Assembly (NCBI GenBank): GCA_021018815.1
Contig: JAITYX010000003.1
Span: 3,100,001 to 3,164,000 of the forward strand
Direction: 5' to 3'
Source of the DNA: Talinum fruticosum
Lineage: Eukaryota > Streptophyta > Magnoliopsida > Caryophyllales > Talinaceae
DNA: 64,000 nucleotides
Both the position numbers and the translations under genes were made by a program. Shown in pieces: positions 32,682 through 44,389 of the stretch. A model generated the notes under the pieces. It did not search any database. It had not been told where the DNA came from and saw only the letters and a list, made by a program, of their open reading frames with translations. Each line of letters starts with the position of its first letter. Position 1 is the first letter of the stretch.

Positions 32682-33493
32682 ATTCCCTTTTATCATGTTT
32701 TGGTTACTTTTAATTCCGTATCGCATGTTGTGTGCTTGTGTTTAATATATTATTTAGATTCACTATTTAAAATTGTAATGGTTGTTGTTTGACGGGCGGA
32801 ACGGAAGGGGTTATCCCTACGTTTCGTACCCTCACCCCTGAATTATGATTCTCGGTTCTAGACCGATGGAGTAAGTTTTGAACCTTTTCGAAGTTTAGTT
32901 TCCCCATACTAAGATTGGAAGAGTATGTTTTATTTTTGTTAGTTTTTCGTTCCTAAAACCGACTGGCAACTCTGTTTTACTATTTATTTCTCTTAAATTA
33001 GCTTCTCGGCATTTCGGCTAAAAAACCACAAAAAGGAATTTTATTTGTGTTCGGGCCACGGACTGGGACCGATCTGCCTCGAGCCACGGCCTGTGGTTGG
33101 TACCGCAAACCATACGACGCTAGCTCGGCCGTGCCCGACGAGTCCAACAGGAAGGGCTTCGGTCCAAACCAGTGTTTTCATACCGGTTTCACCCAAAATC
33201 CATATGACGAGAATAGAAATTAATTCTATTTTGTTCATTTTTAGCTTTGAAATAATATCCCGGGATTTCTAAAAAAATTTCAAAATAAAATGATTAATAA
33301 AACCGTCATTCAATCCTATTTGACTTATTCTAAATTAGCTTATAAAAATCAAGAATCTTAAAAAGAGTTTCATCCCCACTTTCCAAATCCATTTTCAAAA
33401 ATCAGCTTTCAAAAAGAATTTTCAAAAATCAAAGAGACCCGACATTCGTGGAAAAACTCGGTCCCAGGGGATCCCGCGGTCGTGGTTTCTACA
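32682..33493 (+). repeat. LTR 3'-half fragment inside element B leader
   Basis: Aligns with 27832-28015 plus 31045-31660 and ends GGTTTCTACA. It lacks the 5' part of the LTR and has no primer site after it. It shows the uninterrupted version of the TGTAATACCC insertion site. Its presence between two leader segments points to a recombination between two related elements or a second truncated insertion. Confidence 0.75.
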
Positions 33494-33835
33494 GACATTA
33501 GCCCAAATTAAATTTATCTCAAATTAGGTGAGTCTTTGTTTACATTAGCCAACGTAAAATTCATCCCTAATTAAGAGAGTCTTTGTTTGTATTAGCCAAA
33601 TTAAACCCATCTCAAATTGGGAGAGTCTTTATTTGCATCAAATTCATCCCAATTTAAGGAACCCCATTTGCAGCGAGTCCATTTCATTTTAGTCCAATTT
33701 GCATTCCTTTACGTGCATCCAAATAAAAGACCATGCCATTTTCTTTTATGTTAGGATCGGTCATTCCTCGAGTCAAGCACTTAAGCCCCATCTCCCCTAA
33801 ATTTTTCCACAAGCCAATTCCGAGCACGTACTCTT
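33494..33835 (+). repeat. Leader with tandem ATTAGCC...GAGTCTTTG units
   Basis: About 33496-33650 holds three to four degenerate copies of a unit of about 48 bases (ATTAGCC, AAATT, ATCTCAAATT, GAGTCTTTGTTT). The rest of the stretch is non-coding up to the gag ORF. Confidence 0.6.
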
Positions 33836-34018
33836 TTGGGACATAGGATAGGAAATCCTACTCAAATCGGGAATCCTAGCATGAAGCCGATAGGAAATAA
33901 GAAGTCTACTTTAACACCAATACATCCCACACCAGCACGTACCACACTAGTACGTCCGACACGTTTACTAGTAACACCGAGTGCGCTACCACAGTCAAAG
34001 CACAACCTTTCCCTAAAA

Positions 34019-34806
34019 ATGGCCAACAAGCCGGAGCAAACCCCAATCATGACCTTGTTCAAAGAGTCTACGACAAAGGTAGAAGCTAAGATTGACGCCC
34101 AAGACAAAAAAAGATTAAGTCAATATACGAAACACTTGATCTTATACTCCAAACCCTCAACAAGAATGCTAATGAAGCAAGAAAGAATGAAGAGGAAATA
34201 AACCCTCTACCTAAACCTCAACCTCAGCCCAAGCCTCGGTCCGATCCACGAATAGATCCAATAGAGAAGTTGTTGCACAAGTCTTCTATGTTTAATGACT
34301 ACTATTTGGCCAAGGGATCCACGAATAGCCTGAAATTCATTATACCCGACATCAAGTTCCACGGGACTGAAAACCCTCACCACCACGTGAGGAATTTTAT
34401 AGGAGCAATGACTCTAAAGAATGTACCGGATGACACATACCATGCTATCTTTCCACGGAAATTTGACAAAGACGTCATGAAGTGGTACAATGTTGTCGAC
34501 CCACACAAGGTCACAAGCTGGCAAGATCTTTGCAGAGAGTTCTTACGCCAATACTCCTACAATATTGATCTACTAGTCACTCTTCGAAAATTAGAGTTGA
34601 TCAAGCAAGGAAACAATGAAAGCTTCACTGAATTCCTTACTCGTTGGAGGGAAAAGGTCGCCCACATGGCTTATCGACCCTCTAAAAGGATCGGGTTAGA
34701 CTCACCATCAAAAACCCGAAGCCGGCCTATTAGCAACACTTCAAATTCTTACCTTTCATGGACTTCAAAACACTCGAGTTGCAAGCATGCTTATAAAAAG
34801 GAGTAG
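34019..34806 (+). pseudogene. Element B gag
   Basis: ATG at 34019 (MANKPEQTPIMTLFKESTTK); an in-frame extension to 33836 is also open but lacks the coiled-coil pattern and is probably leader. A frameshift lies near 34130-34200. The core frame 34270-34806 carries IIPDIKFHGTENPHHHVRNF, GAMTLKNVPDDTYHAIFPRK, TSWQDLCREFLRQYSYNIDL and LIKQGNNESFTEFLTRWREK, matching element A gag (11500-11900). The zinc-binding motif seen in A is missing: sequence similarity stops after YLSWTSKHSS, where pol should later follow. Coat-forming function only. Confidence 0.85.
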
Positions 34807-35680
34807 GCATCCGTAAAAGCTTCAACCATCTAGAAGATCATCCAATAAAGTGTGCATTTCCCTTTTCTATATCCATTTTATGTCTATTTCCTTTTCCTAT
34901 CTTCTAAAAAAACCAAAGAAGTATTCCTTTTTAAACTACGAAGGATTGATTTTCGTTATAGTAGATACGTAGGAAGCCTATGAGCTCTGGTCCCAATCCT
35001 AATCTTGTTCCCATTTCCATTTCCAAATTCAAACCAACTTTGCCATACTCAAAGGAGTAGAAATCAATTAGGAAAAGGTGTCGAATCATCAAGAAGCATG
35101 TCATTTTTATTTAGCACCAAATTGTCGGGATCACGGTTCACCGCTAGCGTAAGTACATTGTTGTTCAAGCGGCCTACTTTTCTTTAGGCTTCACCTTAAG
35201 GAGTGGGGGCTAAAGTGTAATTTTTGTCTGTCTTTTTGAAATTTTTTCGCATCATCTTAATAAAACAATGCATTTGTGCTTAGATTAGAGTCTTGCATTC
35301 ATCTCCTTTGCATAAGTCAAACTTCTAAAAATACAAAAATTAATAACAAAGCACCCTACAAGGAATTATTCAATCAAGCGAGCATTTGTTAGGTCGGCAT
35401 CAAGGAGGTCATCGACATCGCCTCAAAGAAATTCAAGTAAGAATATCAAAGCTCACCGACTCTCCAACATTCGAGAAGAGCTATACACAAGCACCAAAGA
35501 AGAATGTGGGGGCTTATGATCAAAAGGGTCACACAACAACTCCAAGAATACAAACAAAGGAGCTATTAGCACACAAACTAATAGCTCAAAGTTAGAATGG
35601 GGCACATAAGCTCATTAAAATTCAAATTCTCAAGTAAGTCAAGTTCATCCATCCCTGTTTCCAATGAAAGTGGATAAAAG
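34807..35680 (+). other. Element B region replacing pol
   Basis: No pol motif in any frame. The part at 35205-35375 is homologous to element A 21545-21735. The sequence GATACGTAGGAAGCCTATGA at 34963-34982 resembles words often seen at the 3' side of Tat elements. Confidence 0.5.
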
Positions 35681-36112
35681 TCGAGTTCGGACCCAATAGC
35701 GGTCAAGGTTCGGACAACCCGGTCGAATCTCGGACACAAGAGCGGTCAAGGTTCGGACACTAGGTCGAGCTTCGAGCCCAACAATGGTCAAGGTTCGGAC
35801 AGCCCCGGTCGAGCTTCGGACCTAACAATGGTCAAGGTTCGGACACACTCCGGTCGAGTCTCGGACCTAGCAGCAGTCAAGGTTCGGACACACTCAAGTT
35901 GAGTCTCAAACCTAGCAATGATAAAGGTTCAAGCACCTCGTCAAGCTTTAGGCCCAAGAGCGATCAAGGTTCAAACACACCTCAATTGAGTCTCGGACCC
36001 GAGTAGTGGTCAAGGTTCGGACAACCCCGTCGAGCTTCATGCCTAACCATGGTCAAAGTTCGGACATCCCTCCATCGAACTTCGGGCCCAATAGCGATCA
36101 AGGTTCACGCAC
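35681..36112 (+). repeat. Tandem array of ten units, about 44 bp each
   Basis: The core word GGTCAAGGTTCGGACA starts at about 35701, 35744, 35786, 35830, 35875, 35920, 35962, 36009, 36051 and 36095 (spacing 42-47). Each unit continues with CCGGTCGAGCTTCGGACC or a variant. Copies differ at several bases, so the array is not recent. Degenerate CAAGCTTCGGA words continue to about 36560. Confidence 0.9.
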
Positions 36113-36685
36113 AATGCTAAGACTTTAGGACCACTCTATGGCCAAGTCAAGGAAGTGTGTTTGAAACATCATCCGGCTACAAATCATTTCCAGGTAACAC
36201 TTGGATATATTTACGTTCGATTATTAGCTAACAAAACTATTAGTGCAAAAAGTTGTAGCCAAGCTTCGGACCAAGAACGGTCAAGTTTAGGCCCCTCATC
36301 TAAGCTTTAGGACGGTGATCGAGCCAAGCTTAAGATACACCTGCCGAACTTCGGATCCAAGAAGCGATCAAGTTCGGGCACCCTCGCTGGACTTCGGACT
36401 TTACTACCCGAGTCAAGTTCAAGCTCCTTGCCAAGCTTCGGACTAATTACGTGGTCAAGTTTAGGCATACCAATCCAAGTTTTCGGTCTTTAATTAGCCA
36501 AGTTCAAGAAGCAACCCGGACTTTAGACTCCATTAGTCAAGTCCAGGCCCCCATTAGAGTTCAAGTCAAGAGACAATTAATTCCGGACACATTGATTTAA
36601 TGGGCATTCGAAGCAACAGACTAAGTACCCTTCGAGTGTCTACTTTGACCTTCGTCTTTCGGAATTGGTTAAAGTAGGGGCTAAT
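36113..36685 (+). other. Degenerate array tail and polypurine tract of element B
   Basis: Scattered CAAGCTTCGGA-like words to about 36560, then sequence matching element A 24961-25030 (TTCGTCTTT, GGTTAAAGTAGGGGCTAA) directly before the 3' LTR. AAAGTAGGGGC at 36671-36681 is the likely polypurine tract. Confidence 0.6.
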
Positions 36686-37904
36686 TGTAAACACCTAAAG
36701 AGTGTCATCCATTTCCTTTTTATTTATTTGTTAGCTTGGTGATGAAATCTCGAGTCCTATTTGCATATTCGGATCACGGTCGAAGTCGATTGGTGTGACG
36801 GAAGCCGATAAACCATAATCGGGATTGAGAATGAAGTGTGCGCCCTTAGGTTGTCCCACTCGCTGATCTTGAATCACGAATGGATCCGGAAGCGTGACGA
36901 TGAATGAACAAAACCGAAGAAGGCTTTTTATGTATTTTTATCGCTTTCAGTATTGTTGACAAAGAATGTAATCACTTTTGAATTCTTCCCCGCCCGATGT
37001 AATCTTTTATTTTCTTTTTGCTTCCTTTCACTTTTCCTTTCGCTTTCTTTTATTGCTTTTATTTACAGACTTTCATATATACTTTTATCGTTTTCTTAAG
37101 TCTTTTTGGTTGATTTATTTTCGCATCTACTATGTCTTATGCTTGCTTGTTTTAACACATTTCTTTAACTCACATCTCAAATTAGTAAAGGTCGTCCGCT
37201 AACGAGCGGAACGAAAGGGCTTATCCCTATGTTTCATACATTCGCCCTCGAATCTAGATTCACGGTTCTAGAATGAAGGAGTCAATTTTAAACCTCTTTC
37301 AACTTTAGTTTTCCCATACTAAGATTGGAAGAGTATTCTTTATATTTTTGTTAGTTTTTATTCCTAAAGCCGATCGCAACTCCCTTTTTCCTATTTTATT
37401 TCTCCTAATTTCTTCTCGGTATTTTTATTTAAAAAATAGAAAATTTTTAATTTATTTTTGCCAACCGAGGCCATAAGACCGAGACCGATTTCTCGGTCTC
37501 GGCCTCATGACCAGCACTGAGTCATCAATCGGCGTTGGCTCTCATCGACGCCGGTCAGTACTCGGGCTTGACTTTTGGTCCAAACCAGTTTACCACCTTT
37601 TAGCCCAAAAGCCTTGCGATAGAATGCTAATTTTATTTTTCTGTTTTTTTGAATTATGAAATAATATCCCGAGACTTCTAAAATTAATTTCTAAAATAAA
37701 AGATTAATAAAATCGCCAATCGCTCTTTCAAAATCATTTTATAAAAATCGAAAATCTCAATAAGAGACACACCCCCACTTTCCAAATGAACTTTCAAAAA
37801 TCATCTTTGAAAAGAATCTTCAAAAATCAAAAAGACCGACATTCATGGGGAAACTTAGTCCCAATCTAGTTCCCTCTACAGAGGGGACGGGTTGTGGTTC
37901 CTAC
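36686..37904 (+). repeat. 3' LTR of element B
   Basis: Starts TGTAAACACC and ends GTTGTGGTTCCTAC, about 1219 bp. Shorter than the element A LTR because of a deletion near 36930, where the U3/TATA part is missing. Conserved blocks include CCCGATGTAATCTTTT and CCCATACTAAGATTGGAAGA. Confidence 0.8.
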
Positions 37905-38700
37905 TGAGTTCCACTCAAATAAAAAAATTTAACTATTTTATTATTTCTCTTCCTATATTATCTATAGATGAATTGAAATGCCTGCTCTTAATAGTAATTT
38001 TACATAATATTCACTTACAGCGCATACATAATTGTTTTGAACTTTGGTTCACCATTTTGAAATGTTTTTCCCTACTTTGTTTTAGATAAGACTAATATTG
38101 ATAGTAGCAAAAAGTAAACCTATTTATTTGAGATTTAGAGACTCATAGTGGCAATCAGGAAGTGTTCATTGAGAGTCGTTTATTTTATAGTTAAATAAGT
38201 TGTAATTATCATGGTATTTTTAAACTTGACCTCTTGTATATGTCATACAAGCTTAATGTTTGAAATATTTGAACTTTATTTTCACAAGGGACGTTCATGG
38301 ATTCCTACTCCTATTATATTGATTGGGAGTTGCCTTTACTCTTTTTTTTAGAGTGGCGGTAACGCTTTTAATCTCCTTTTTGGGCACATTAATTACTAAT
38401 TAATAAATCAATAAAACTAAACTAGTGATTATGGAATTTGGTATGTTACAATAGAAGTTGTCCAATTCATCTTTGGAAATATTATGCCGGAAATATGGAA
38501 GCATGGAATAGCATTATCGAGTTGTTTTTCCCAACTTGTTAGGTACTCGAAGTGCTTAATAGTATGATGAACTAGCGTTTGTTATTTTGTTTTGTATATA
38601 TGTTGTAAAATGTTGTTTTGCTAACGTGAAGTTGTGTATTACTTTTTTATAAATCATATTCTCGTAACTATATTTAGTCATTTTTTCTGATGTTTAGCCA
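37905..38700. other. AT-rich DNA, nothing recognised
   Basis: About 800 bases outside element B. No coherent ORF, repeat or terminus recognised. Confidence 0.4.
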
Positions 38701-39010
38701 TTTAGGAATAGTCACTAGAGAAAAAGATAGGGTAGCATCAGAGGAAAAATGAGGGAAGTTAGATTTAAATGGTTTGACCATATTAAAACAGGGGATATGA
38801 GTGCACCTTGACGAAGTGATTAGACAGTATATGAATCACTTGAGACTGATATGAGTGCACCTTGACGAAGTGATTAGACAGGATATGAATCACTTGAGAC
38901 TTACAAAAGACGTGACTCAATATGGGAGTTTACACAGGTATAGAATTAGAGTGGTAGATATTTATACTTTGGTGTTTTATGCTTTGGTATCTAGTCACTT
39001 AAGCACCATT
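38701..39010 (+). pseudogene. LINE reverse transcriptase C-terminal remnant
   Basis: Across two frames the plus strand reads MREVRFKWFDHIKTGDMSAP (about 38748-38808) and then LDEVIRQDMNHLRLTKDV and RYRIRVVDI (38858-38965). These match the conserved C-terminal block of plant LINE-derived RT proteins (KMRExRLRWFGHV and EVIxxDM-type motifs). Heavily decayed, with a 54-bp internal duplication. Confidence 0.6.
38794..38901 (+). repeat. 54-bp direct tandem duplication
   Basis: 38794-38847 and 38848-38901 are almost identical (GATATGAGTGCACCTTGACG... to CACTTGAGACT); I see one difference (GTAT versus GGAT). The duplication shifts the LINE reading. Confidence 0.93.
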
Positions 39011-39299
39011 GTTGTGTTTTATTTTATTTTAAGGTATTAACACACTGTTATTGGCTTGCTAATTCTTTATGCAGCATCAAGTTTTATATTCAATTCGAAT
39101 CTGATTGATAATCGATGTATTGAAACAGCAGAAACTAAATAGCCATGTTGATCATGCCTTGGTCCAAGTTTAACACACGAATTGAACCATCAAATTAGCA
39201 TCAACAGATTAACCATTCAAACCCTAGAAAAATCCAGTACAGTGGCAACGTCTCTTCTTTGACTGACAATGAGCAACAAGACAACCACGATTTTAGGGT
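39011..39299. other. AT-rich DNA, nothing recognised
   Basis: Short non-coding gap between the LINE remnant and the CACTA-like segment. Confidence 0.35.
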
Positions 39300-40062
39300 T
39301 TGTGAGGGCTCGGTTGACAAAATAAAAAATTTAAAATCGAAAATCAACAAGACAAATGAGCAATTAGATGCTAGGGTACCTGCAATTGGCGGCGTCTATC
39401 AACTGAAATCAAAAGATTGAGCGAAAGTTGAGAGTTTGATTGAGCGAAAATCAGTAGCAGCAAGAAGATCTGGAGGGGAATACCAGCGAGGAGAGAGAAG
39501 TTGTGTAACATTACAACCCTAAGTTACTGGAATTCGAGCAACAGAGGGAGAGAGCAAAAGAGGCACCAACAAGATCTGAATGGAAGGCCTCCATTGTCGC
39601 CGAGGGAGGAGAGAGAGGAGAGAGAGCGAGAGAGCGAGAGAGCGTGAGTTTGGGTCTGTGTTCAGAGGCAGCAAGATACTAAGAGATTCTTTTCCCAGCT
39701 CAAAACTAAATGGTCGGTAAAAAAGAAAAAATGGTCGGTAAAAAGGTTGTAAAATAATAAAATCAAAACATACTAACCGTTTTAGTAATTGGTTTGAGAA
39801 ATGGTTGGTAATTATTTTAAACACCAACCGCTTTTCCAATGACAAATAAAACCGTTTTAGTAATTGGTTTGAGAAATGGTTGGTAATTATTTTAAACACC
39901 AACCGCTTTCCAATGACAAATGAAACGGTCGGGAAATATTAAATTATAAAAACGGTTATAAAAACTGTCGGAAAAAATCAACTGTTTGCAAACGGTCGGA
40001 AAATATCAACTGTTTGCAAATAGTCAGAAAAAACGGTCGGTAAATGGCGCATTTCTTGTAGT
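39300..40062 (-). mobile_element. CACTA-type transposon terminal segment 1
   Basis: The right end on the minus strand reads ACTACAAGAAATGCGCCATT, the CACTA terminus with its first C lost. Just inside are many subterminal words of the type CGGTCGG(A/T)AA / ACCGnnnnCC (39710-40040). Further in is a GA-rich stretch (39590-39650) and a possible splice donor (GCAG|GTACC on the minus strand, about 39378). Together this looks like the 5' end of a minus-strand CACTA element. I find no matching second terminus, so the left limit is arbitrary. Confidence 0.6.
39776..39924 (+). repeat. 75-bp tandem duplication in CACTA subterminal DNA
   Basis: ACCGTTTTAGTAATTGGTTT starts at 39776 and again at 39851; the copies are nearly identical (one T and one A/G differ). 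Confidence 0.92.
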
Positions 40063-43000
40063 TCATCATCTTCAACCTATCAACATCCCATACTTATGCA
40101 ATAATACAAAATAAATAATACAATATCCATAGCATTAATAAAAACATACTATATACATCTTCATCCCGACCAGATGAACTATACAGAGGCTGTTTCATTG
40201 AAACACAGATGCAAAATAAACAAAATAAACTGCATCACTCTTGAGGATCCAAAGAAACAATTGTCCTAATCTGTTATATAACGCAAAACACAACAGGAGA
40301 GGGTAATTTTCTTTCCAATATTTATAATAAAAAAAGTGTACAAGTAACAGAAACAGGAGGAACAGCTTTATCCAAGACTTGCATATCATCAACTATGATT
40401 TACAGCTCTAATAACACAAGTACGAACCAGTTCAGAAGAGACCACCTCATAGAAAAACAATATCTCCCAGCTTCACTTTCTATGAAAACTCAACCTTATT
40501 TTCACTACTCATCTGGAAACTAGATTAAGAGAGAAACTGGGAAAATAGGGGTAATGTTGCTTCTCAAGACGTGCAACATTTGCAATGTTGATTCCAAAAG
40601 GAGGATATTCGCACTCAATTCATTCACACCATTCATCTTTTTTACATTCAATCTTAAACATCTTACAAGGATAGGGGCTATAGAGATGTAATGCTGAAAC
40701 TTGAGACAACCCAGAGATCAACTTCAATGCTAGATTGACAACATAACTTTCTTGAATGTTCCGCAGAAACAAAGATCAGCTTCTTGAATGTTCACAAGTA
40801 TCTTATATTAATTCATCCTTTCTTCCAAGGTAAACATATAAGCGTTGATGAACTCAACGTATGAAAAGACTTTTCCCCAACATTAAGTTCTAGGAGTCAC
40901 ACTTGCCGCGTATGAAACATAAAACATTTTCCAAAAATGCAAGAGGGATAGTCTAGAGAGTTTTCCCTTTTAAAAAAAAAGAAAAGAAAAAAAGACTATC
41001 TATACAGTTCCTTAGAATGGTACATTACACAAACTCTTGAAAATTGTGGACACAACTTATCATTCGTATTCTCAAATATACAGTACAATGGTACTAAAGT
41101 CAGATTCAATTCTTCATACTCCACAAATTTTCCCATTATGGGAAAATATTACTATTTGTGTAGATTACAAGAGCTAGTAACTGAACTATAACTTTTCCTT
41201 TTGAGAAAATGAGGTGGAATACTTGGATGTATAAGAAACCCAAAGAGAAAAACTATTTACTAGACATGCATAATTTCTTCACAGTTACTATGACAGGGCT
41301 GAGCAAGTAGAAGGAAATAGGCTAAGATAAGAATGAACCACATAGGACTGCCAAGATTAAGGTGCCAGTAGTGGTAACAATGCCAATTAAACCTGTATTT
41401 CATTGATATTTTTTGATGAACTAGTGCCGAATAATTCAACAATTTATGCCGAATATTTGACTGTCTTGTTTTTTGATAATTTGATGATAAATAACTCATA
41501 AAATCATCATCTAACTCAAGAGCATCCATAATGTCAGTCTTAAGACAAACCTCCAAGTCGACACCCCCACCTCCTTCACGTCCCGGATTTGCCACCACCG
41601 TACCGTCATCCTTACTCGCATAGCCGGCGAAGACAGCCATCTCGCTCTTCCCAGCCCAAGTTCAGGCCCATACATATTGAATTTTGGCACTCCACCTACC
41701 AACAAACTGTATAGCAAACTTGATCTGAAAGTCCAGAGTATAATAGCATTCATAAGTAACATTCCCTCAGAATGATCCACTGACCAAAAGATCTGGGATC
41801 CTTAAACCCATCACAATAATGGACAGGAAGGTGTTCTGGAAAAGAAATCCAGACCAAACTAAGTTGCAGAGCCTGCCTAGAGAAGGTACTAGAGGGGGAA
41901 AAGGATCAAATGTACCTACGTGAACCTCCAAAGAGCCTATTTCTGTGGGACCTAAAATTTTAAAAACTATGGTCATCTTCAACTACATAGTAGAAGAATG
42001 TTTCATGATTCATTTTCATTAGTGTTCGATGTCTAATAGTATAGTACTGTGTGCGTAAGTACATTACGATGTGTGTAATGTGTATAAAGAGGAGGTGGGG
42101 TAATTTTTAGACAAGACATATTTCAGCTAGAGAATCCCTGCTGTTTGTAATTCTTTTTTTTTTTTTTTCTTTAAGTAGTTAATTAAAGTATAGCATCTTA
42201 TATGTGGCTTATATAGTCAGGCATAATAGATGCCCCTCATTTATGGTTGTTTGATTTTGTGTATAAGCCAAGTTAGCATTAATTTATCAAACTGGGAAAG
42301 TACTATACATATAGTTCACTTTATTTGTAGGATTATATGTCTTGAATTTTATGGAGAAATGTCCAATACTGATAGGAGAAAGTTTGAGATTTGTTAAACA
42401 TTAATTTGAACATTTAATTTGAATCTCTAATCTCTGCTTTGAGAAGAAAAATAATTATTCTATGAATTACATTAATATATATGGACTATCTATAAATAAT
42501 TATTCTGTGAATTACATTATATATATAATCTATCTAGTAACTCTGAAAAGGTTAGAACCCCTCCCCCAATATCACCATTGAGGTTTTGAAGCTTGATAGC
42601 CCTTTCATTACGAAGTTTTGAAGTTTCTGGTGGAAGTTCGACATTTGCCGATGAAAGTGAAATTTATGATCTGCATACAAATTGTAGGATGATCTAACAA
42701 AGCGATCAAACTTTGCATTTTAGCGATCAAACTTCAAGTTAGGGGTAGCCGTTCCTACTTCCTAGAGTTTGTTCTCAAATATGCTTATTGCAGATGCAAA
42801 TTGGTTAATTGGAATTTGAAACCCAATCCAAACTTTGCAGATGCAAATTAACTCATGTAAATCTACACTATTGTTCATAAATGATTGAAAGGCTTGCCAA
42901 ATAAGAGATTTGGGCATTAGAAATAACACAAAACTCCCAGATGCAAATTATCAAGTGTGTATTGTTGCACTATTTATAGTCTCAAATCTCCCAGATATTT

Positions 43001-43600
43001 TTGAGCTGAAGAGAACCTTCAATGCATATTTCATAGACCACCGAGTACTAGCCCAAATGCTTATATTACAACGAGTTAGATTACATTACATCCTCTCAAT
43101 CATCCTATGTTGTACAGACAAAACCATCATTGTTCAAACCTACAAGTTATATCAAACAGATCCCAAAATTTGAGTGAGTGAAAATTTTCCCATGTAAATT
43201 ATAACCACAAGTCCAAAAAACTAATCAGGGCATGTCCTCTCTAATTTATCTACTCACTGCTCAATTAAGTTTCTTCCAATTTCAACCAAATTAAAATCAA
43301 ATTCTTCCACTTTTAATTTCAGCTAAACAAATCTTACAACTCATCCAATTAAGTTATTTCCAGTCCAAAAGAAAGACCCTCAAAAGCTTAGCTTCACTGT
43401 GAGCAAATTCTTCAACAAATTGGAAATCTACACAAAGATCGTGGAAAAGTAAACATTCTATCTAGTCTAGTAACACGTTTTGCAATATCAATAATGTGCA
43501 TACAAATCAGAAACTCAAAAAGGGTGACATATTTGGTGGATGATTTGAGTACAATATTTCAATCCCACCGCACAACACAAGATTCACACATGCACAAAAT
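40063..43600. other. Unrecognised AT-rich DNA
   Basis: About 3.5 kb. Minus-strand frames at 41640-41260 (MAVFAGYASKDDGTVVANPG) and 41982-41767 are open, but I recognise no family. They could be decayed exons of a transposon gene, since both flanks look like minus-strand CACTA 5' ends. A short tandem duplication (AATAATTATTCTnTGAATTAC) lies at about 42448-42530. A 16-base poly-T lies near 42155-42170. Confidence 0.35.
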
Positions 43601-44072
43601 GTCAATGATTCAAGCAACAACACAACCCACAAACCAAAACAAAAAATTCAGAATCAACAATAACAAACAACCAATCAAGCAGAAATTAAAACCCACAAAA
43701 CCCAAAAAACAAAACCAAATCACAAGATGCGTAGGCCAGAACGAAAACAATGGAAACAGAAACATCGGAGATTGATTTAGAAGAGACCTGAAAGACGGCG
43801 GAAGACGGAGTGATATAGGAGAAAGAAGTAAAGCCATAACGAGACTAAAGATAGAAAACAATTTCAGAACGGAGAGGGAGGGGAGAACTTTAAAATTCAG
43901 ATCGAGAGCAAGGGGCAGAGGGAACTTACCGGCGAAAACTCCTCACTGGTGTCGTCACCGGCCGCTTAGAGTGAGTCTGGAGAGAGAGAGAGCCGTGGTG
44001 GTGATGCTCGTCGTTTAGAGTGCGTTGAGCAACCTGAAAACCTAAAAAATGCGATTCAGATCGAGATGGAAG

Positions 44073-44096
44073 AGGGAGGGAGGGAGGGAGGGAGGA
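44073..44096 (+). repeat. GGGA microsatellite
   Basis: A short run of GGGA units followed by GA-rich sequence. Confidence 0.8.
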
Positions 44097-44389
44097 AGAG
44101 AGAGACTTGCCGCTGAAGTCGCCGGCCGCCGCTGATGAACTGAAGGTGACAGCGAGAGAGAGACGCGAAAGAGATGGTGAGTGCCACTGAAAGGTAGCAT
44201 GAGTTAGAATAGGCAAGCACTTTTGTGACCGTTAATAAATTATTTGATGATAACATAAGTAGTCATAAAATTTTTACAAATTTTAATTTTGTGACAGATT
44301 TTAAAATGGTCACAAAATTTGTCGCAATATATAGCTAAATTTTTACTCCTACTAACTTGATCATAACCAATTTTTATGAGTGTTAATAT

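Larger units (their letters stand above)
26971..37904 (+). mobile_element. Element B: gag-only (TR-GAG-like) relative of element A
   Basis: Order: 5' LTR lacking its first several hundred bases (26971-31660, interrupted), an Arg-tRNA primer site (31661), a leader with a MITE and an LTR fragment, gag (34019-34806), no pol, a 3' region homologous to element A's, a 44-bp tandem array, a polypurine tract and a 3' LTR (36686-37904). LTR ends and gag are homologous to element A. LTR elements with gag but no pol are known in plants as TR-GAG and depend on a partner element; this could also be a private deletion of a full copy. Confidence 0.65.

Noticed and set aside
33041..33272. Short frames around 33041-33272 and 31232-31495
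   Set aside because: Both lie at the same place in homologous LTR copies and encode only LTR sequence.
35681..36112. Regular repeat array that could be mistaken for CRISPR
   Set aside because: Units are directly adjacent with no unique spacers, copies are divergent, and the context is a plant retrotransposon.
43494..43861. Asn/Lys/Gln-rich plus-strand frame and its hydrophobic minus-strand mirror
   Set aside because: A-rich low-complexity DNA; no domain and no support beyond the lack of stops.
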